Positions 8,030 through 16,643 of a stretch of 54,438 nucleotides of DNA are shown piece by piece; position 1 is the stretch's first letter; each line of letters begins with the position of its first letter. Source of the stretch: Halobacterium noricense (GTDB lineage Archaea; Halobacteriota; Halobacteria; Halobacteriales; Halobacteriaceae). The translations under genes and the position numbers were made by a program. The stretch lies in NCBI RefSeq assembly GCF_021233435.1, contig NZ_CP089470.1, positions 1-54,438 of the forward strand, given 5' to 3'. Under the pieces are notes generated by a model. The model did no database searches. It saw only the letters and a program-made list of their open reading frames with translations, and was not told where the DNA came from.

Positions 8030-9208
8030 TCAATCCCCAATACTCGCTAATGCGGATTGAATCGTCTTCACTTCATACACCAGCTCGTGTTTCGTGAACT
8101 TCCCACCACTCCGTCCCTGATTAATCTCGTTCCGAGACGCAATCCCAAGCTGGCTAAGAGCCGCAAGATTATCCCGAATCGACCGCACCGACACAGGGTC
8201 CTTCCCCGTCTCCTCACAGATCTTCCGGTAAATCGGAATAATCTCTTGAGTCCGTGCCGGCGTCGCACCCTCGTTAGTCATATTCATCAACGTCCGCAGG
8301 AGAACCCGTGCGTGCTCGGAAAGATCCGAAATCCCCTCCGCGATAATCTCCTTCTCAATCTCTTCTTTCCCCCGATTGACGTGCTCCTCTCGAATCATCT
8401 CATCGTGGTTCTTTCTCGCGAGATCGCCCGCCATCAAGAGCAGATCAAGCGCCCGTCGCGCATCACCCGACTCACGCGCTCCATGCGCAGCACAAAGCGG
8501 AATTACATCCTCACTCAGCGTGTCGTCGTAGAACGCCACTTCTTCACGCTGTTTGAGGACTTCTCGGAGCTGTCGCGCATCGTAGGCGGAGAAACTGACC
8601 ACGCGCTCACAGAGGGATGAACGAACTTTTGACGAGAGATTCTCGCGGAACGTCAGGTCGTTCGAGATGCCGATAATACCGAGGTTGACGTCGGAGATGT
8701 TGCCGTTGTCTCGAGCTCGGGTGAGCTGGTAGAGAATTGAATCGTCGTTGAGATGGTCAACTTCGTCAAGGACGATGAGGACCGTCCCATCACAGGCGTC
8801 TAGTTCCTCCCAGAGGAACTGGTAGACCTTCGACTGGGGGTAGCCAGTCGAAGCAATCTGGTCTTCGTGTGGCCGGAGCTGGTTGACAATCTCGATGGCG
8901 GTCTGGTAGCTGGTGTTGAGGCCGTCGCAGTTCACTTCGACGACAGTGACGCTGACGCCGGGGACTTCTTCAACGTCTTCCTGGAGTTGGCCGAGAAGAT
9001 ATCGGGTGGCGGCTGTTTTCCCGACGCCGCTTTTCCCGTAGAGGAAGATGTTGGAGGGGTTTTCGTCGTTGATGACTGGTTGGAGGGCCGCGTGGAACTC
9101 CTCGAGTTCGTCGTCGCGCCCGACGAGTGTGTTCGGAGTGTAGTCCTCCGTGAGGGCGTCTCGATCCCGGAAGATCTGGGTGTCCTGTTCGAACGTGAAG
9201 TCGGCCAT
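8030..9208 (-). CDS. cdc6: Orc1/Cdc6 replication initiator
   Basis: A 392-residue AAA+ initiator that binds origin boxes and loads the helicase. The start MADFTFEQDTQIF is chosen over an upstream frame extension to 9472, which reads through a duplicated non-coding repeat. Walker A GKSGVGKT is near residues 58-65, Walker B LIVLDEVD near 145, and sensor 1 GISND follows. An arginine-rich sensor 2 region (GDARRALDLL) and a C-terminal winged helix (from about 310) complete the family architecture at normal length. Inverted boxes lie beyond its 3' end and box-like sequences lie in its promoter, so it probably controls both the origin and its own expression. Confidence 0.92.
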   Translation of the reverse strand: MADFTFEQDTQIFRDRDALTEDYTPNTLVGRDDELEEFHAALQPVINDENPSNIFLYGKSGVGKTAATRYLLGQLQEDVEEVPGVSVTVVEVNCDGLNTSYQTAIEIVNQLRPHEDQIASTGYPQSKVYQFLWEELDACDGTVLIVLDEVDHLNDDSILYQLTRARDNGNISDVNLGIIGISNDLTFRENLSSKVRSSLCERVVSFSAYDARQLREVLKQREEVAFYDDTLSEDVIPLCAAHGARESGDARRALDLLLMAGDLARKNHDEMIREEHVNRGKEEIEKEIIAEGISDLSEHARVLLRTLMNMTNEGATPARTQEIIPIYRKICEETGKDPVSVRSIRDNLAALSQLGIASRNEINQGRSGGKFTKHELVYEVKTIQSALASIGD

Positions 9209-9239
9209 GGCTGCACGTGGAAAGGATGAGACAATAAAT

Positions 9240-9330
9240 CCACCGACCACCCACTTCCGGTGTTTCCGTTGAAATGAATGTATATAAACAATCCCGGGTA
9301 TCCCAACCCCAGTACTTCCGTTGTTCTCTA
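9240..9330 (-). promoter_or_regulatory. cdc6 upstream region with degenerate origin boxes
   Basis: CCCCAGTACTTCCGTTGTTC at 9307-9326 matches the origin box at most positions, and a weaker CACCCACTTCCGGTG lies near 9247. A TATA-like TATATAAAC (9280-9288) lies between them. Boxes in the promoter suggest autoregulation by Cdc6. Confidence 0.5.
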
Positions 9331-9365
9331 TATTTCCCCTCCTTGCTATCTTAGCTACTTCTCTG

Positions 9366-9533
9366 GCGACCCTGAACGAGCCGCGGTTACCCAACCGGGT
9401 GAACACACGTACGCTCACCGCACGGTGTCTCTGTGAATCAGCGTCTGAGCGGGTGAATATTTTAATCTCCAATTTGTTTACTCAGAATCCCCAATCACGT
9501 GTGAACATCTCGGAAACGAATTCTCTTAGCGTG
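9366..9533 (+). repeat. ~170-bp direct repeat, right copy
   Basis: Partner of 6698-6870, same orientation, upstream of cdc6. The conserved first 23 bases are followed by alternating conserved and diverged blocks. Confidence 0.75.
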
Positions 9534-9594
9534 CAACCCGGTGGTTCACGCGGAAACTCGTTTCCTGGGGATTCGATGAATCGCTAAGTACACG

Positions 9595-9960
9595 TTATGT
9601 ACTGATTGTTACCTGCCCATCGTTGTCGATGCCGATTGTGGTTGCAGAATCATCGCTTGGGAAGGTGTACGTCTTGACAGTCGTGTTCCCATCGACGGTC
9701 ACCGCGACCTGGTACTCGCCGTTTTCGCCGAACGCTTCCAGCTGAGTATCCGATTCGGCGTCAAGCGTCCGACCGGCCGAATACACCAGCTCTCCGCCAC
9801 TGGTAATTTCAACCATAACTGCGTGGCTGACATTATCTTGATTGACCAACTGCATCGTATCGGTCGGGGTACTACTGTTCTGGAACGCACTACAACCCGC
9901 CGTGACGACGAGCAGACCGACGAGCAGGCCGAGTGCTATTTGTTTCCGTGGAGGGCTCAC
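9595..9960 (-). CDS. small lipoprotein, Ig/beta-type
   Basis: A 121-residue lipoprotein. The N-terminus is a hydrophobic signal after KQ with the lipobox TAGC (residues 20-23) and lacks a twin arginine, so Sec export is likelier. The mature part is Thr/Asp-rich with beta-strand periodicity (HAVMVEITSGGELVYSAGR, then EYQVAVTVDGNTTVKTYTF), like a small Ig-fold domain. Function unknown; expected on the outer face of the membrane. Confidence 0.7.
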   Translation of the reverse strand: MSPPRKQIALGLLVGLLVVTAGCSAFQNSSTPTDTMQLVNQDNVSHAVMVEITSGGELVYSAGRTLDAESDTQLEAFGENGEYQVAVTVDGNTTVKTYTFPSDDSATTIGIDNDGQVTIST

Positions 9961-10110
9961 AGGCTAACGTCGCAAACAAAACAGAAAAAATTTGCCAAGA
10001 TACCGTAGTTAGACCCCCATTTTGCGCCCATTTCACGAGGACTGCTAAGGAATTTATACGTCAAGGTGGTCCGAGGTCACGTGCCCGCCGCAATTCTGGC
10101 ATTCGTTTGG

Positions 10111-10569
10111 TCAGGTGGGTGCGGGTTCGTCGCTGGATTCGGCTCCGGCCAACTCAACATCCAGGTGCATTCGCTCGTAGGGAACGTACGGCCGCTTCGC
10201 CTGTCCATCGTCAGCGATGAACAACAGACCGTAGTCTGCGAGTCGGGTGACGTCGTCGTGGACGGTCCGGTAGTCGCGGTCAAGCGCCTCCGCGAGCGCA
10301 GAGATACTCTCTGCGGCACCCTCGGCCGCGACAAGCACGCGCAGCAGTTCGAGACGCCGGTTCATGAAGACGTTCCAGAGTTCACCCACCGTTGCGAACG
10401 AGACGACTGCCGGCTGCTCATCGCCATCGCTAACCGCATCAGCAGCGGCAAGCGTCTGCTCGCGTGTGTGGTCGAAGCCCTCGACGGTGACGCGAAGGAC
10501 GTCAGGGTGAGGGCGGTCGCGAGGGTCGCGGTACTTCTCGGGCCAGCCGTCGCCAGACGTGTCAGTCAT
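10111..10569 (-). CDS. winged-helix DNA-binding protein (HVO_A0114-like), second copy
   Basis: A 152-residue paralogue of the 6224-6619 protein. It has an N-terminal LRVTVEGFD strand, then a winged helix at about residues 66-135 with the shared LADYGLL and DGQAKRPYVPYE wing signature. The acidic C-terminus ends in SSDEPAPT. It follows a 33-codon gene by 35 bp on the same strand, probably as one transcript. It is likely an autoregulator or antitoxin-type protein. The usual DUF6516 toxin is not seen beside it. Confidence 0.7.
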   Translation of the reverse strand: MTDTSGDGWPEKYRDPRDRPHPDVLRVTVEGFDHTREQTLAAADAVSDGDEQPAVVSFATVGELWNVFMNRRLELLRVLVAAEGAAESISALAEALDRDYRTVHDDVTRLADYGLLFIADDGQAKRPYVPYERMHLDVELAGAESSDEPAPT

Positions 10570-10604
10570 TGTTCCGTAGCAAAGACAGAAGAGGGGAGAG
10601 GCGG

Positions 10605-10706
10605 CTACTCGAGTTGGTTGAGGAGTTCGCGGTCCTCGTCGATAATTTCTCGAACCCGCTCCCGGTGCTTGTCGGATCCGTCTGGTTCGCGGTCTTCGTA
10701 ACTCAT
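10605..10706 (-). CDS. 33-residue acidic protein upstream of winged-helix gene
   Basis: A small frame MSYEDREPDG to RELLNQLE, highly charged and helical. Start codon at 10706; longer upstream reading is less acidic and unlikely. It precedes the HVO_A0114-like gene on the same strand. It could be a full mini-gene (antitoxin-like peptide) or the remnant of a longer one. Function unknown. Confidence 0.5.
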   Translation of the reverse strand: MSYEDREPDGSDKHRERVREIIDEDRELLNQLE

Positions 10707-10813
10707 GATATCATGTGTCTGACTTCGAGCACCGTGAATTTTCTCACGGTTCGGGGTCTTCGCCGATGTTACTGGCCCCTGCCACTTCACAATCGTTTCT
10801 GCATTATCTATAG

Positions 10814-11884
10814 CGAGGGTGTCATAGAACGATTACCACACCAAAGAGCAGGGTGAATGCTGAGATGGTATGGCCTCAGCGACCCTGCAAGATGATCCTT
10901 CGGTAGAGACGTTCTTCAATGTCGCGGAGACCGAGACGCTAGCGCTGTTTGAGCACCTCTCCTTCGAGTTTCTCGAAGAGTTCGACGTGTTCGCCCCGGC
11001 GCAGACGGGGCGAACACGAGAGCACGAACCACCAGAGCTGATGCGTGGCTTCCTCCACTGCTACTACAAGGACATCTATGGAATTCGTCCAGTTGAACGA
11101 GAGCTTCGGAACACGGTTGTCTGGCTGAGCTGTGGCTTCGATCGACCGCCGTCGAGAGACGCGGTCGATCGCTTTCTCACCGACCTCGAACACGTCGTCG
11201 ACGAAGTCTTTGACCGACTCGTCGAGCAGGCCGCCGTCCGCGGCCTGCTCGACTTGACCTACTGTATCGATTCAACGGACGTGAGGGCGATGCCTGCCGA
11301 TCAAGACGCGTCGAAGTGCTACGATCCAACCGACGACGAGTACTACTACGGCTACGGCTGTACGATCGTCTCGACCGGGCAAAAGATCCCAATCGCGGCG
11401 GAATTCACAGAGAGTAAACAAGCGCCAGAGGAGACGGCGATGCGCGTCACGCGTGACGCGCTCGCCGTCGCCAAGCCGATCTGGATGGTCGGTGACAGCG
11501 CCTACGACACGCTCGACTGGCACGACCACCTGCTGGCCGCAGGGGTCGTGCCAGTCGCGCCGTACAACGCGCGAAACACTGACGACCCGAAAGACATCGA
11601 GTACAGGGTCGAAGACCGCATCACCGAACACAGCGAGGACGTTCAGCTGAAGCAGTCCACGTTGGATGAGACGTACAACCGCCGTACTGGAGTCGAACGA
11701 ACCAACGAATCAGTGAAGGACTGCGGCCTCGGGCGAACGCACGCCCGAGGCCGCGTCCACGCACGGGCGCAGGTGTTTGTTGCCCTGTGCCTTCGCCTCG
11801 TCGTCGCTATCACCAACTACGAACGTGGAGACAATCCGGGAAGTACGATCATCACGGTGTGAGAAGAGTTCTATGACACCCTCG
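10814..11884 (+). mobile_element. IS5-type insertion sequence, complete
   Basis: About 1.07 kb with perfect 17-bp terminal inverted repeats, CGAGGGTGTCATAGAAC at 10814-10830 and its complement at 11868-11884. CTATAG occurs on both sides (10808-10813 and 11887-11892), offset by two bases on the right, so the exact target duplication is uncertain. It carries one transposase gene. Confidence 0.88.
10870..11862 (+). CDS. IS4/IS5-superfamily DDE transposase
   Basis: A 330-residue transposase. First Asp in YCIDSTDVRAM (about residue 138), second in VGDSAYDTLDWH (about 212), and YNRRTGVERTNESVK (about 275) matches the Y-(2)-R-(3)-E-(6)-K signature. An N-terminal helical region precedes the catalytic core. 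The frame is intact and fills the element, so it may be functional. Confidence 0.9.
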   Translation: MASATLQDDPSVETFFNVAETETLALFEHLSFEFLEEFDVFAPAQTGRTREHEPPELMRGFLHCYYKDIYGIRPVERELRNTVVWLSCGFDRPPSRDAVDRFLTDLEHVVDEVFDRLVEQAAVRGLLDLTYCIDSTDVRAMPADQDASKCYDPTDDEYYYGYGCTIVSTGQKIPIAAEFTESKQAPEETAMRVTRDALAVAKPIWMVGDSAYDTLDWHDHLLAAGVVPVAPYNARNTDDPKDIEYRVEDRITEHSEDVQLKQSTLDETYNRRTGVERTNESVKDCGLGRTHARGRVHARAQVFVALCLRLVVAITNYERGDNPGSTIITV

Positions 11885-12180
11885 TGCTATAGTAATCACA
11901 GTCAGCAGCGAAGAGCTAGGATAAGAGCTGATGTCCGTAATGAGGGCGTTTAGAGAGATTGAGAAGGGTCGGTTCGAGACGGGAAGTTTGTAACTCCCGA
12001 GTGGGGTGAGGTGGGATTGAAAAGGGATGTGACGGCCACGACCCAGCACGGTGTTGTCCTGGCGTGGTCGCCCCATCACCTCCCGCCTCTGAATCACATG
12101 CAATATCTTCCCCAGTGGCAACACACCGCCACCAAGTTGTATCAACCCCTGACCCAGCCCGTACTGTTTCGAGGGCCACG

Positions 12181-12420
12181 ATGACGCGGCGGACGCGTCC
12201 CGAACAGGGACAGACCACACGCGAAGCACTCGAGATGCACCTCGCACAAGCACTCACTCGCTGTGAGTCAGCCGTCGTCCGTGCGCATCTGGAGGCTGCG
12301 TTACGGCAGTGTCGTGACCTCCCGCCGACGCCGCTCGTCGAGTGCCCGGTCTGTGGGCGAGTCGGATTGCCAGAGCGAATTCAAGCACACGACTGCTCGG
12401 AAGCGTCTCGCGACAGCTGA
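12181..12420 (+). CDS. small zinc-finger protein
   Basis: A 79-residue protein. The start MTRRTRPEQG is preferred to longer upstream options, which read low-complexity Pro/Ser. A helical N-terminal half is followed by CPVCGRVGLPERIQAHDC (residues about 56-73), a C2-type zinc-binding motif with His and Cys. Such small zinc-finger proteins are common on haloarchaeal mobile elements. Probably nucleic-acid or protein binding; specific role unknown. The 290 bp before it (after the IS) hold no supported gene. Confidence 0.6.
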   Translation: MTRRTRPEQGQTTREALEMHLAQALTRCESAVVRAHLEAALRQCRDLPPTPLVECPVCGRVGLPERIQAHDCSEASRDS

Positions 12421-12666
12421 CGACACAATCACAGCTCTCCACGCCTATTCTCTCATCGAAGAAGGCGAACCCGCACACCGCTGGAGAGAACGTCCCAATC
12501 CACCGTACCAGAGAACACGCGCCGAAGGCAAGTCGAAGCGTCTGTACTCCTCGCGACAAAGAATACGCTGACTATAGCCCATTCTCGAGCCGACGCCAGC
12601 ACGAATACCGACAACGTCGGAGTCATTCTCGACGACGTGTAACAGCCAATTCAAAGCCTCTCTCGG

Positions 12667-13110
12667 ATGATGGGTTTCGGTGTCTTCCACGGACGCGAGT
12701 TCATCACGCTTCGTGAGGACGGCCAGATTGCGCCGAACTCTACAGTCGGTGAACAGTACCTCGATGACAAGGAAGCCGTCATGCTCGCGTACAACGACAG
12801 TGGCAACGAGATCGCAATCATTCCCCTTGAGGAAAACTACGATCGGGGAGATGTCTACGCCCACCGCGCCGGTAAGACCCACACAATCTCGGCGCGAGGC
12901 TTCCTCAAGAACAACGACATCATGCCCGACGAAACCATCCGCTACACGCCAGAGTGGGACGACGACATCGGCGGCGACAACGTCGAAGGCGGCTTCCGAC
13001 TTGACCTCGACCAAGAGGGCGAAGTCGTAACTATCGACTCATCCACGGAGGAAGTTACCGACGACACCAACGACGACGCCAGCGACGACACCGCAGCACC
13101 CGCTCAGTAA
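12667..13110 (+). CDS. conserved haloarchaeal hypothetical protein
   Basis: A 147-residue protein; a second ATG follows at 12670. A compact domain (residues 1-110) includes FITLREDGQIAPNSTVGEQY, AVMLAYND and TISARGFLKNNDIMP, with beta-strand character that suggests a small barrel. Then comes an Asp/Thr/Ala-rich tail. No catalytic motif is visible. It has its own promoter region and no operon partner. Function not assigned. Confidence 0.65.
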   Translation: MMGFGVFHGREFITLREDGQIAPNSTVGEQYLDDKEAVMLAYNDSGNEIAIIPLEENYDRGDVYAHRAGKTHTISARGFLKNNDIMPDETIRYTPEWDDDIGGDNVEGGFRLDLDQEGEVVTIDSSTEEVTDDTNDDASDDTAAPAQ

Positions 13111-13775
13111 CCGCCACCTGGACATCCCGAGTCGGTACCGCCCACCGCTAGCGCGCCATCCGACTCCTCACGTTGTTCTCTCCTCGCGCGGTCTCCTACC
13201 GGCACGATCGGTTACGAGCGCCACGGCGAGCACACGCTACGCTCAGGCGCACGACACAACGACACCACAGCCACGACGAATGAACGCCACCAGCACAGTC
13301 GATGGGTCTCCACACGACTTCGGGGGTGATGCACGGCGCAGTCCGCACAGGAGAATGCCGAACCCGTACTCCAGCAGCCACCACCGCGTGTTCGACACGA
13401 TGCGGGTGGCGTGTACTGGTCGCGGGCGGTGGGGTCGAATCCGCTGAATCTGATCTGGCGTCTACACCGCCAGTACCGACAGTATACTGTTCGCACAACG
13501 AGCCCACACGCACGAAAGCCGAACGCAGTAACGTTTCTACAACGACGACGGACGTGAGAAACCTCAACGACACCCCGATCCCACAACCAGCACACCATCA
13601 ACAACGAATCGTCCACAGTGACGCCCAGTACCGAACGCGAGTGCTCGGCAGTCGCCGCCCGAGCTCACCCCACGCTATCGCTGAGGTTGTCTTCCCCGTG
13701 ATCATCGGCGGTGTTCTCCCACCGCTCTCGCCATACCTACCATATTCGATATAGTTTAGCCGGTGTTTTTCGGTT
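13111..13775. other. gene-free stretch before the repeat array
   Basis: Open frames here (for example 13302-13754) are Ser/Thr/Arg-rich without domains or acidic bias and look like chance. I see no RNA gene or strong hairpin. It leads into the repeat array. Confidence 0.5.
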
Positions 13776-14262
13776 CTAAGTACACGACGGGGGCCGGATT
13801 CGGGGGTCTCATGTTTATGTCCGTAATTGCCAGATGGCAGTCGGATTCCGGGGGGTGCGTGTTTACTGCCACAGTAGAACTGCGGCGCAGACAGTAACTC
13901 GCGTAATTACCAGACGGCGTTGGGATTACGGGTGTCTGTGTTTACTCCCGTAAGTACCGGACGGCCCCAGAGTTTCACGGGGGTTGTATTTACTCGGTCA
14001 GAGCCCCCTCACAGAATCGCCCCGGCACCCTAATCACCAGACGGCGGCCGGATTCAGGGGGTGTATGTTTAGTACCGTAATCACCGGACGGCAGTAGGAT
14101 TCGGCGTGTCTGTGTTTAACTCTTGAACCGGCTTCAAAACCCCGTGTAATCACCAGACGGCAATCGAATTGGGCGCTTCCATGTTTATTTATGCTTTCTA
14201 CCTGTTAGTTTGTGTAATCACCAGATGGCGGTGCAATTCAGGGGGTAATCTGTTTAATTCGC
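13776..14262 (+). repeat. array of eight degenerate ~45-bp direct repeats
   Basis: Units start at 13776, 13823, 13903, 13950, 14030, 14077, 14146 and 14214. The consensus has three parts: GTAATCACCAGACGGC, then GGATTCNGGGGGTGT, then TGTTTA. Start spacings are 47, 80, 47, 80, 47, 69 and 68 bp, so the first six units form pairs with a 127-bp super-period. Spacers are unrelated and unequal. Iteron, centromere or packaging-signal roles are possible. It is not a CRISPR array because units are imperfect and spacers vary or are absent. Confidence 0.8.
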
Positions 14263-14379
14263 CACCCCCAAATTCAGCCACATACGTTCAGCCACGGAAC
14301 GAGACGCGATTATAGGGTCTATACAGAGTTCTCCACTTGTCTAATATGACCAGCGGAATTCACACAATTAGGGTTCAGG

Positions 14380-15140
14380 GAGGTTGAAGTTCCAGTTGGT
14401 AGTCGCGTGGCGGTTGATTCAGGCGGAGCCGGGTTGGAGGCGAGGAGGAGAGGGGGAGGGAAGGAGTGATGGGAGAGTGGACTACCAGATTGTTGATACT
14501 GGTGGGAACCCTCGGGGGAGCACACGAGTAGGAGGTGGAGTTCGGTCGTTACCGGCGAGGTATTTGAGCGAGAAGGCAGAGGGGGTCAGTGGTCGAGTGG
14601 CGAGGGTGGATGGCTGGCGGGGAGAGTAGCAGTGGTGGGGGTCAGACTGGACTCAGTAGAGACGGGGAACTACTGCGGTCGTGCGGCGGCGAGATGGGGA
14701 CTGGCTGGACTGAGCGAAGTAGGGGATGCATCGCCGCAGCGAGAACGAGAGTTGGTGGGGTCGAGTAGCGAGATGGGAGTGGCGATGGTGAAGCGAGACG
14801 ATGGGGTTCGGGGGTGGGTGCTGCAGGACTTGGGACTGTGGCGGCGACAGCGATGGAGGAGGGGTGAAGGGAGCGAGGACGACGACGATGTGGTGGGGCG
14901 GCAGCGACAACGACGACGACGACAGCGAAGCGGGAGCGGGGGGAGCGAGAGCGAGAACGAAGACGACGACGTCGGGGGTCGAGGGCGATGCGGGATGGGG
15001 GCGATAGCACGAGCAGGCAGCAACGACACAACACGGCTCGGGAACGCAACAGCAACAACGGACAGCGAACATCGACAGCGGACAACAGACAGCGAGGGGG
15101 ACAGCTTGAGGGCCAACGCGGTTCGACGTCCGGGAACAAG
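14380..15140 (+). other. purine-rich, T-depleted non-coding tract
   Basis: The forward strand is G/A-rich and very poor in T: 14881-15120 holds only 12 T in 240 bases. Long frames on both strands exist only because stop codons are rare; they encode Arg/Asp/Gly or Pro/Ser/Arg strings without domains. The tract lies between the repeat array and a strong hairpin. Possible roles are an untranslated RNA, an R-loop region or unwinding DNA. No function can be assigned. Confidence 0.6.
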
Positions 15141-15141
15141 A

Positions 15142-15175
15142 CATCCCCTTCTAGGAGGGCTCTAGAAGGGGGATG
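15142..15175. repeat. strong hairpin closing the T-poor tract
   Basis: CATCCCCTTCTAG (15142-15154) pairs with CTAGAAGGGGGATG (15162-15175) with a one-base bulge and a 7-base loop. There is no T run after it on the forward strand. Could be an RNA processing/termination hairpin or a protein site. Confidence 0.7.
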
Positions 15176-15502
15176 AGAGTGGGGGTTGGTATTAGAGCAG
15201 GAGAAGATCTTGCCCGGCGTTGCCGTAGGCGGGACTCTCAGGGCGGAGCCAGCGTGTCAGTCGGGGCGGGGCCGGATGGTGGGCGCGGCGGCGGGGAGTA
15301 GCCGGGGCCGGCAAACAACAACTAGAACAAGACTAGGTCGGCAAAATGTGGGGGCCTCGACTCAGCGAACGGGATTGTCAACCCAGGTCCCACGGCCAAG
15401 TCAGGCACGTGGCTAATACGTGTGGCGTCGGCTCAGGCGCTTTTGCTCGCTGGGGACGCTGTTTGGATGGTCTGTGTTCTCCATATCGCTTACAACGCTC
15501 TG

Positions 15503-15671
15503 CGGACCGAGACGACAGCAAGGCCTCGGTCCGATGTGATGATTACGGGGAGCCGAACAGGGGGACGCTCGTGATGACTTTGACGATATTTCGGTACGAC
15601 TCTGTGAAGTACCTCGGGGACAAGCCCCGAGGCACTCGCCCTGTTCAGCCTGTAGAGGCGTTATGCGTCTA
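15503..15671 (+). ncRNA. candidate structured RNA
   Basis: Several helices lie in a gene-free region. CGGACCGAG (15503-15511) pairs with CTCGGTCCG (15525-15533). GAACAGGG (15555-15562) pairs with CCCTGTTC (15639-15646) and encloses CCTCGGGG (15612-15619) with CCCCGAGG (15625-15632). TAGAGGC...GCGTCTA (15653-15671) is an imperfect hairpin. Overlapping frames are unconvincing, and the strand is not determined by the helices. I do not recognise a known RNA class. The rest of 15176-16007 shows no gene. Confidence 0.4.
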
Positions 15672-16007
15672 TCGTGGTTGTCCTGGTCTCTGAGTTGGTG
15701 CGACTGAAGTGTGGACGGACGAGATCTGTGACCCTCGTTCAACGAGTAGTCCCTCATCGAAGTTTTCAGTGGTATCAGAGATCACGGGTTCATGGCTAAC
15801 GCGCCCAGCCTCGGTTGAGTGGAAGTCACGGTCACGGTCACGGTAGTTCTGTCTATTGGTGAATCATTCAGAGAAATGCGGATTGACGTTGAATTGTGGG
15901 CTCCTATATCCCTCTACCTCCTCTTCTAACTACCTATTAGATGCGACTCTAGGACCGCAATATCTAATAACTAATTAGTCATTAGTTCATAGTGAGGACG
16001 TTATCGT

Positions 16008-16643
16008 ATGGACTTGAATGAGACAGACCAGCTGATTTTAGCGAAGCTCAGAGAGGGCAGGTGCACCCCGCGGTATTTAGCAGATGAACTCACCCGAAAC
16101 AAATCGTATGTAAGTCAGCGGTTACGGCATCTCCAAGATGAAGGATACGTTGATCGCGTCCATCGAGGATTGTACCGACTTACCGCTGTTGACCCATCTC
16201 ACGTTTCCGCCGATGAGCTAGTAGAATCGTGTGAGCCAGAGGAGTTAGTTTCCCCGTGTGAAGACTCCAGTCAATACGATTCCACAGCGAATGAAGTCCC
16301 GTCTGAGATATCCTCACTACGTATCGAATTCGGCACTGACGATATTGCGAGCGTGGCCTCACGTGTCTGTCAATCCGGGACGGACGAAGAGCAACTGGCC
16401 CTGGAGTCACTCATTCACGATATCCTGTGGGTACTCATTCAAGATGGGGAGCTACCGGGGAAGGCCCTTCGGACCAAAATAAAGCAGCTGAACGATCTCG
16501 ACGTCGTTGATTTCAGGGATATCCACCAGTACAAGGTTGCAATCACGAACAGACTCACAAACCACCCTCAAATTAGCGTGCGACGTAATTCACGATCGAG
16601 AGACGTGGTCTATACTGGCGAATCACCTGTGGTCCGTTTGTAA
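16008..16643 (+). CDS. winged-helix transcriptional regulator
   Basis: A 211-residue protein. Residues 1-65 form a MarR/ArsR-like winged helix (TDQLILAKLREGRCTPRYLA, recognition helix NKSYVSQRLRHLQDEGYV, wing HRGLYRLT). The middle is acidic and the C-terminal part (about 120-211) is helical with a basic end (ISVRRNSRSRDVVYTG). Upstream DNA at 15958-15990 is AT-rich with TAATAACTAATTAGTCATTA, a probable promoter and operator. It stands alone beside the gene-free block. Target unknown. Confidence 0.7.
   Translation: MDLNETDQLILAKLREGRCTPRYLADELTRNKSYVSQRLRHLQDEGYVDRVHRGLYRLTAVDPSHVSADELVESCEPEELVSPCEDSSQYDSTANEVPSEISSLRIEFGTDDIASVASRVCQSGTDEEQLALESLIHDILWVLIQDGELPGKALRTKIKQLNDLDVVDFRDIHQYKVAITNRLTNHPQISVRRNSRSRDVVYTGESPVVRL

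Noticed and set aside
9209-9472. Longer N-terminus for Cdc6
   Set aside because: The extension reads through a promoter and a duplicated non-coding repeat; family members begin near MADFTFEQDTQIF.
12010-12035. GTGGGATTGAAA, like the end of a haloarchaeal CRISPR repeat
   Set aside because: Single occurrence without a second repeat or spacer.
13776-14262. CRISPR array
   Set aside because: Repeat units are degenerate and spacings are 47, 68, 69 or 80 bp; several units are separated by only a few bases and no cas genes are present.
14384-15165. Long open frames on both strands, for example 14632-15165
   Set aside because: They follow from the T-poor composition. Products are low-complexity, lack domains and differ from haloarchaeal acidic proteins.
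15346-15757. Overlapping open frames 15346-15693 (+) and 15413-15757 (-)
   Set aside because: No domain or coding bias; the stretch is better explained by paired stems.
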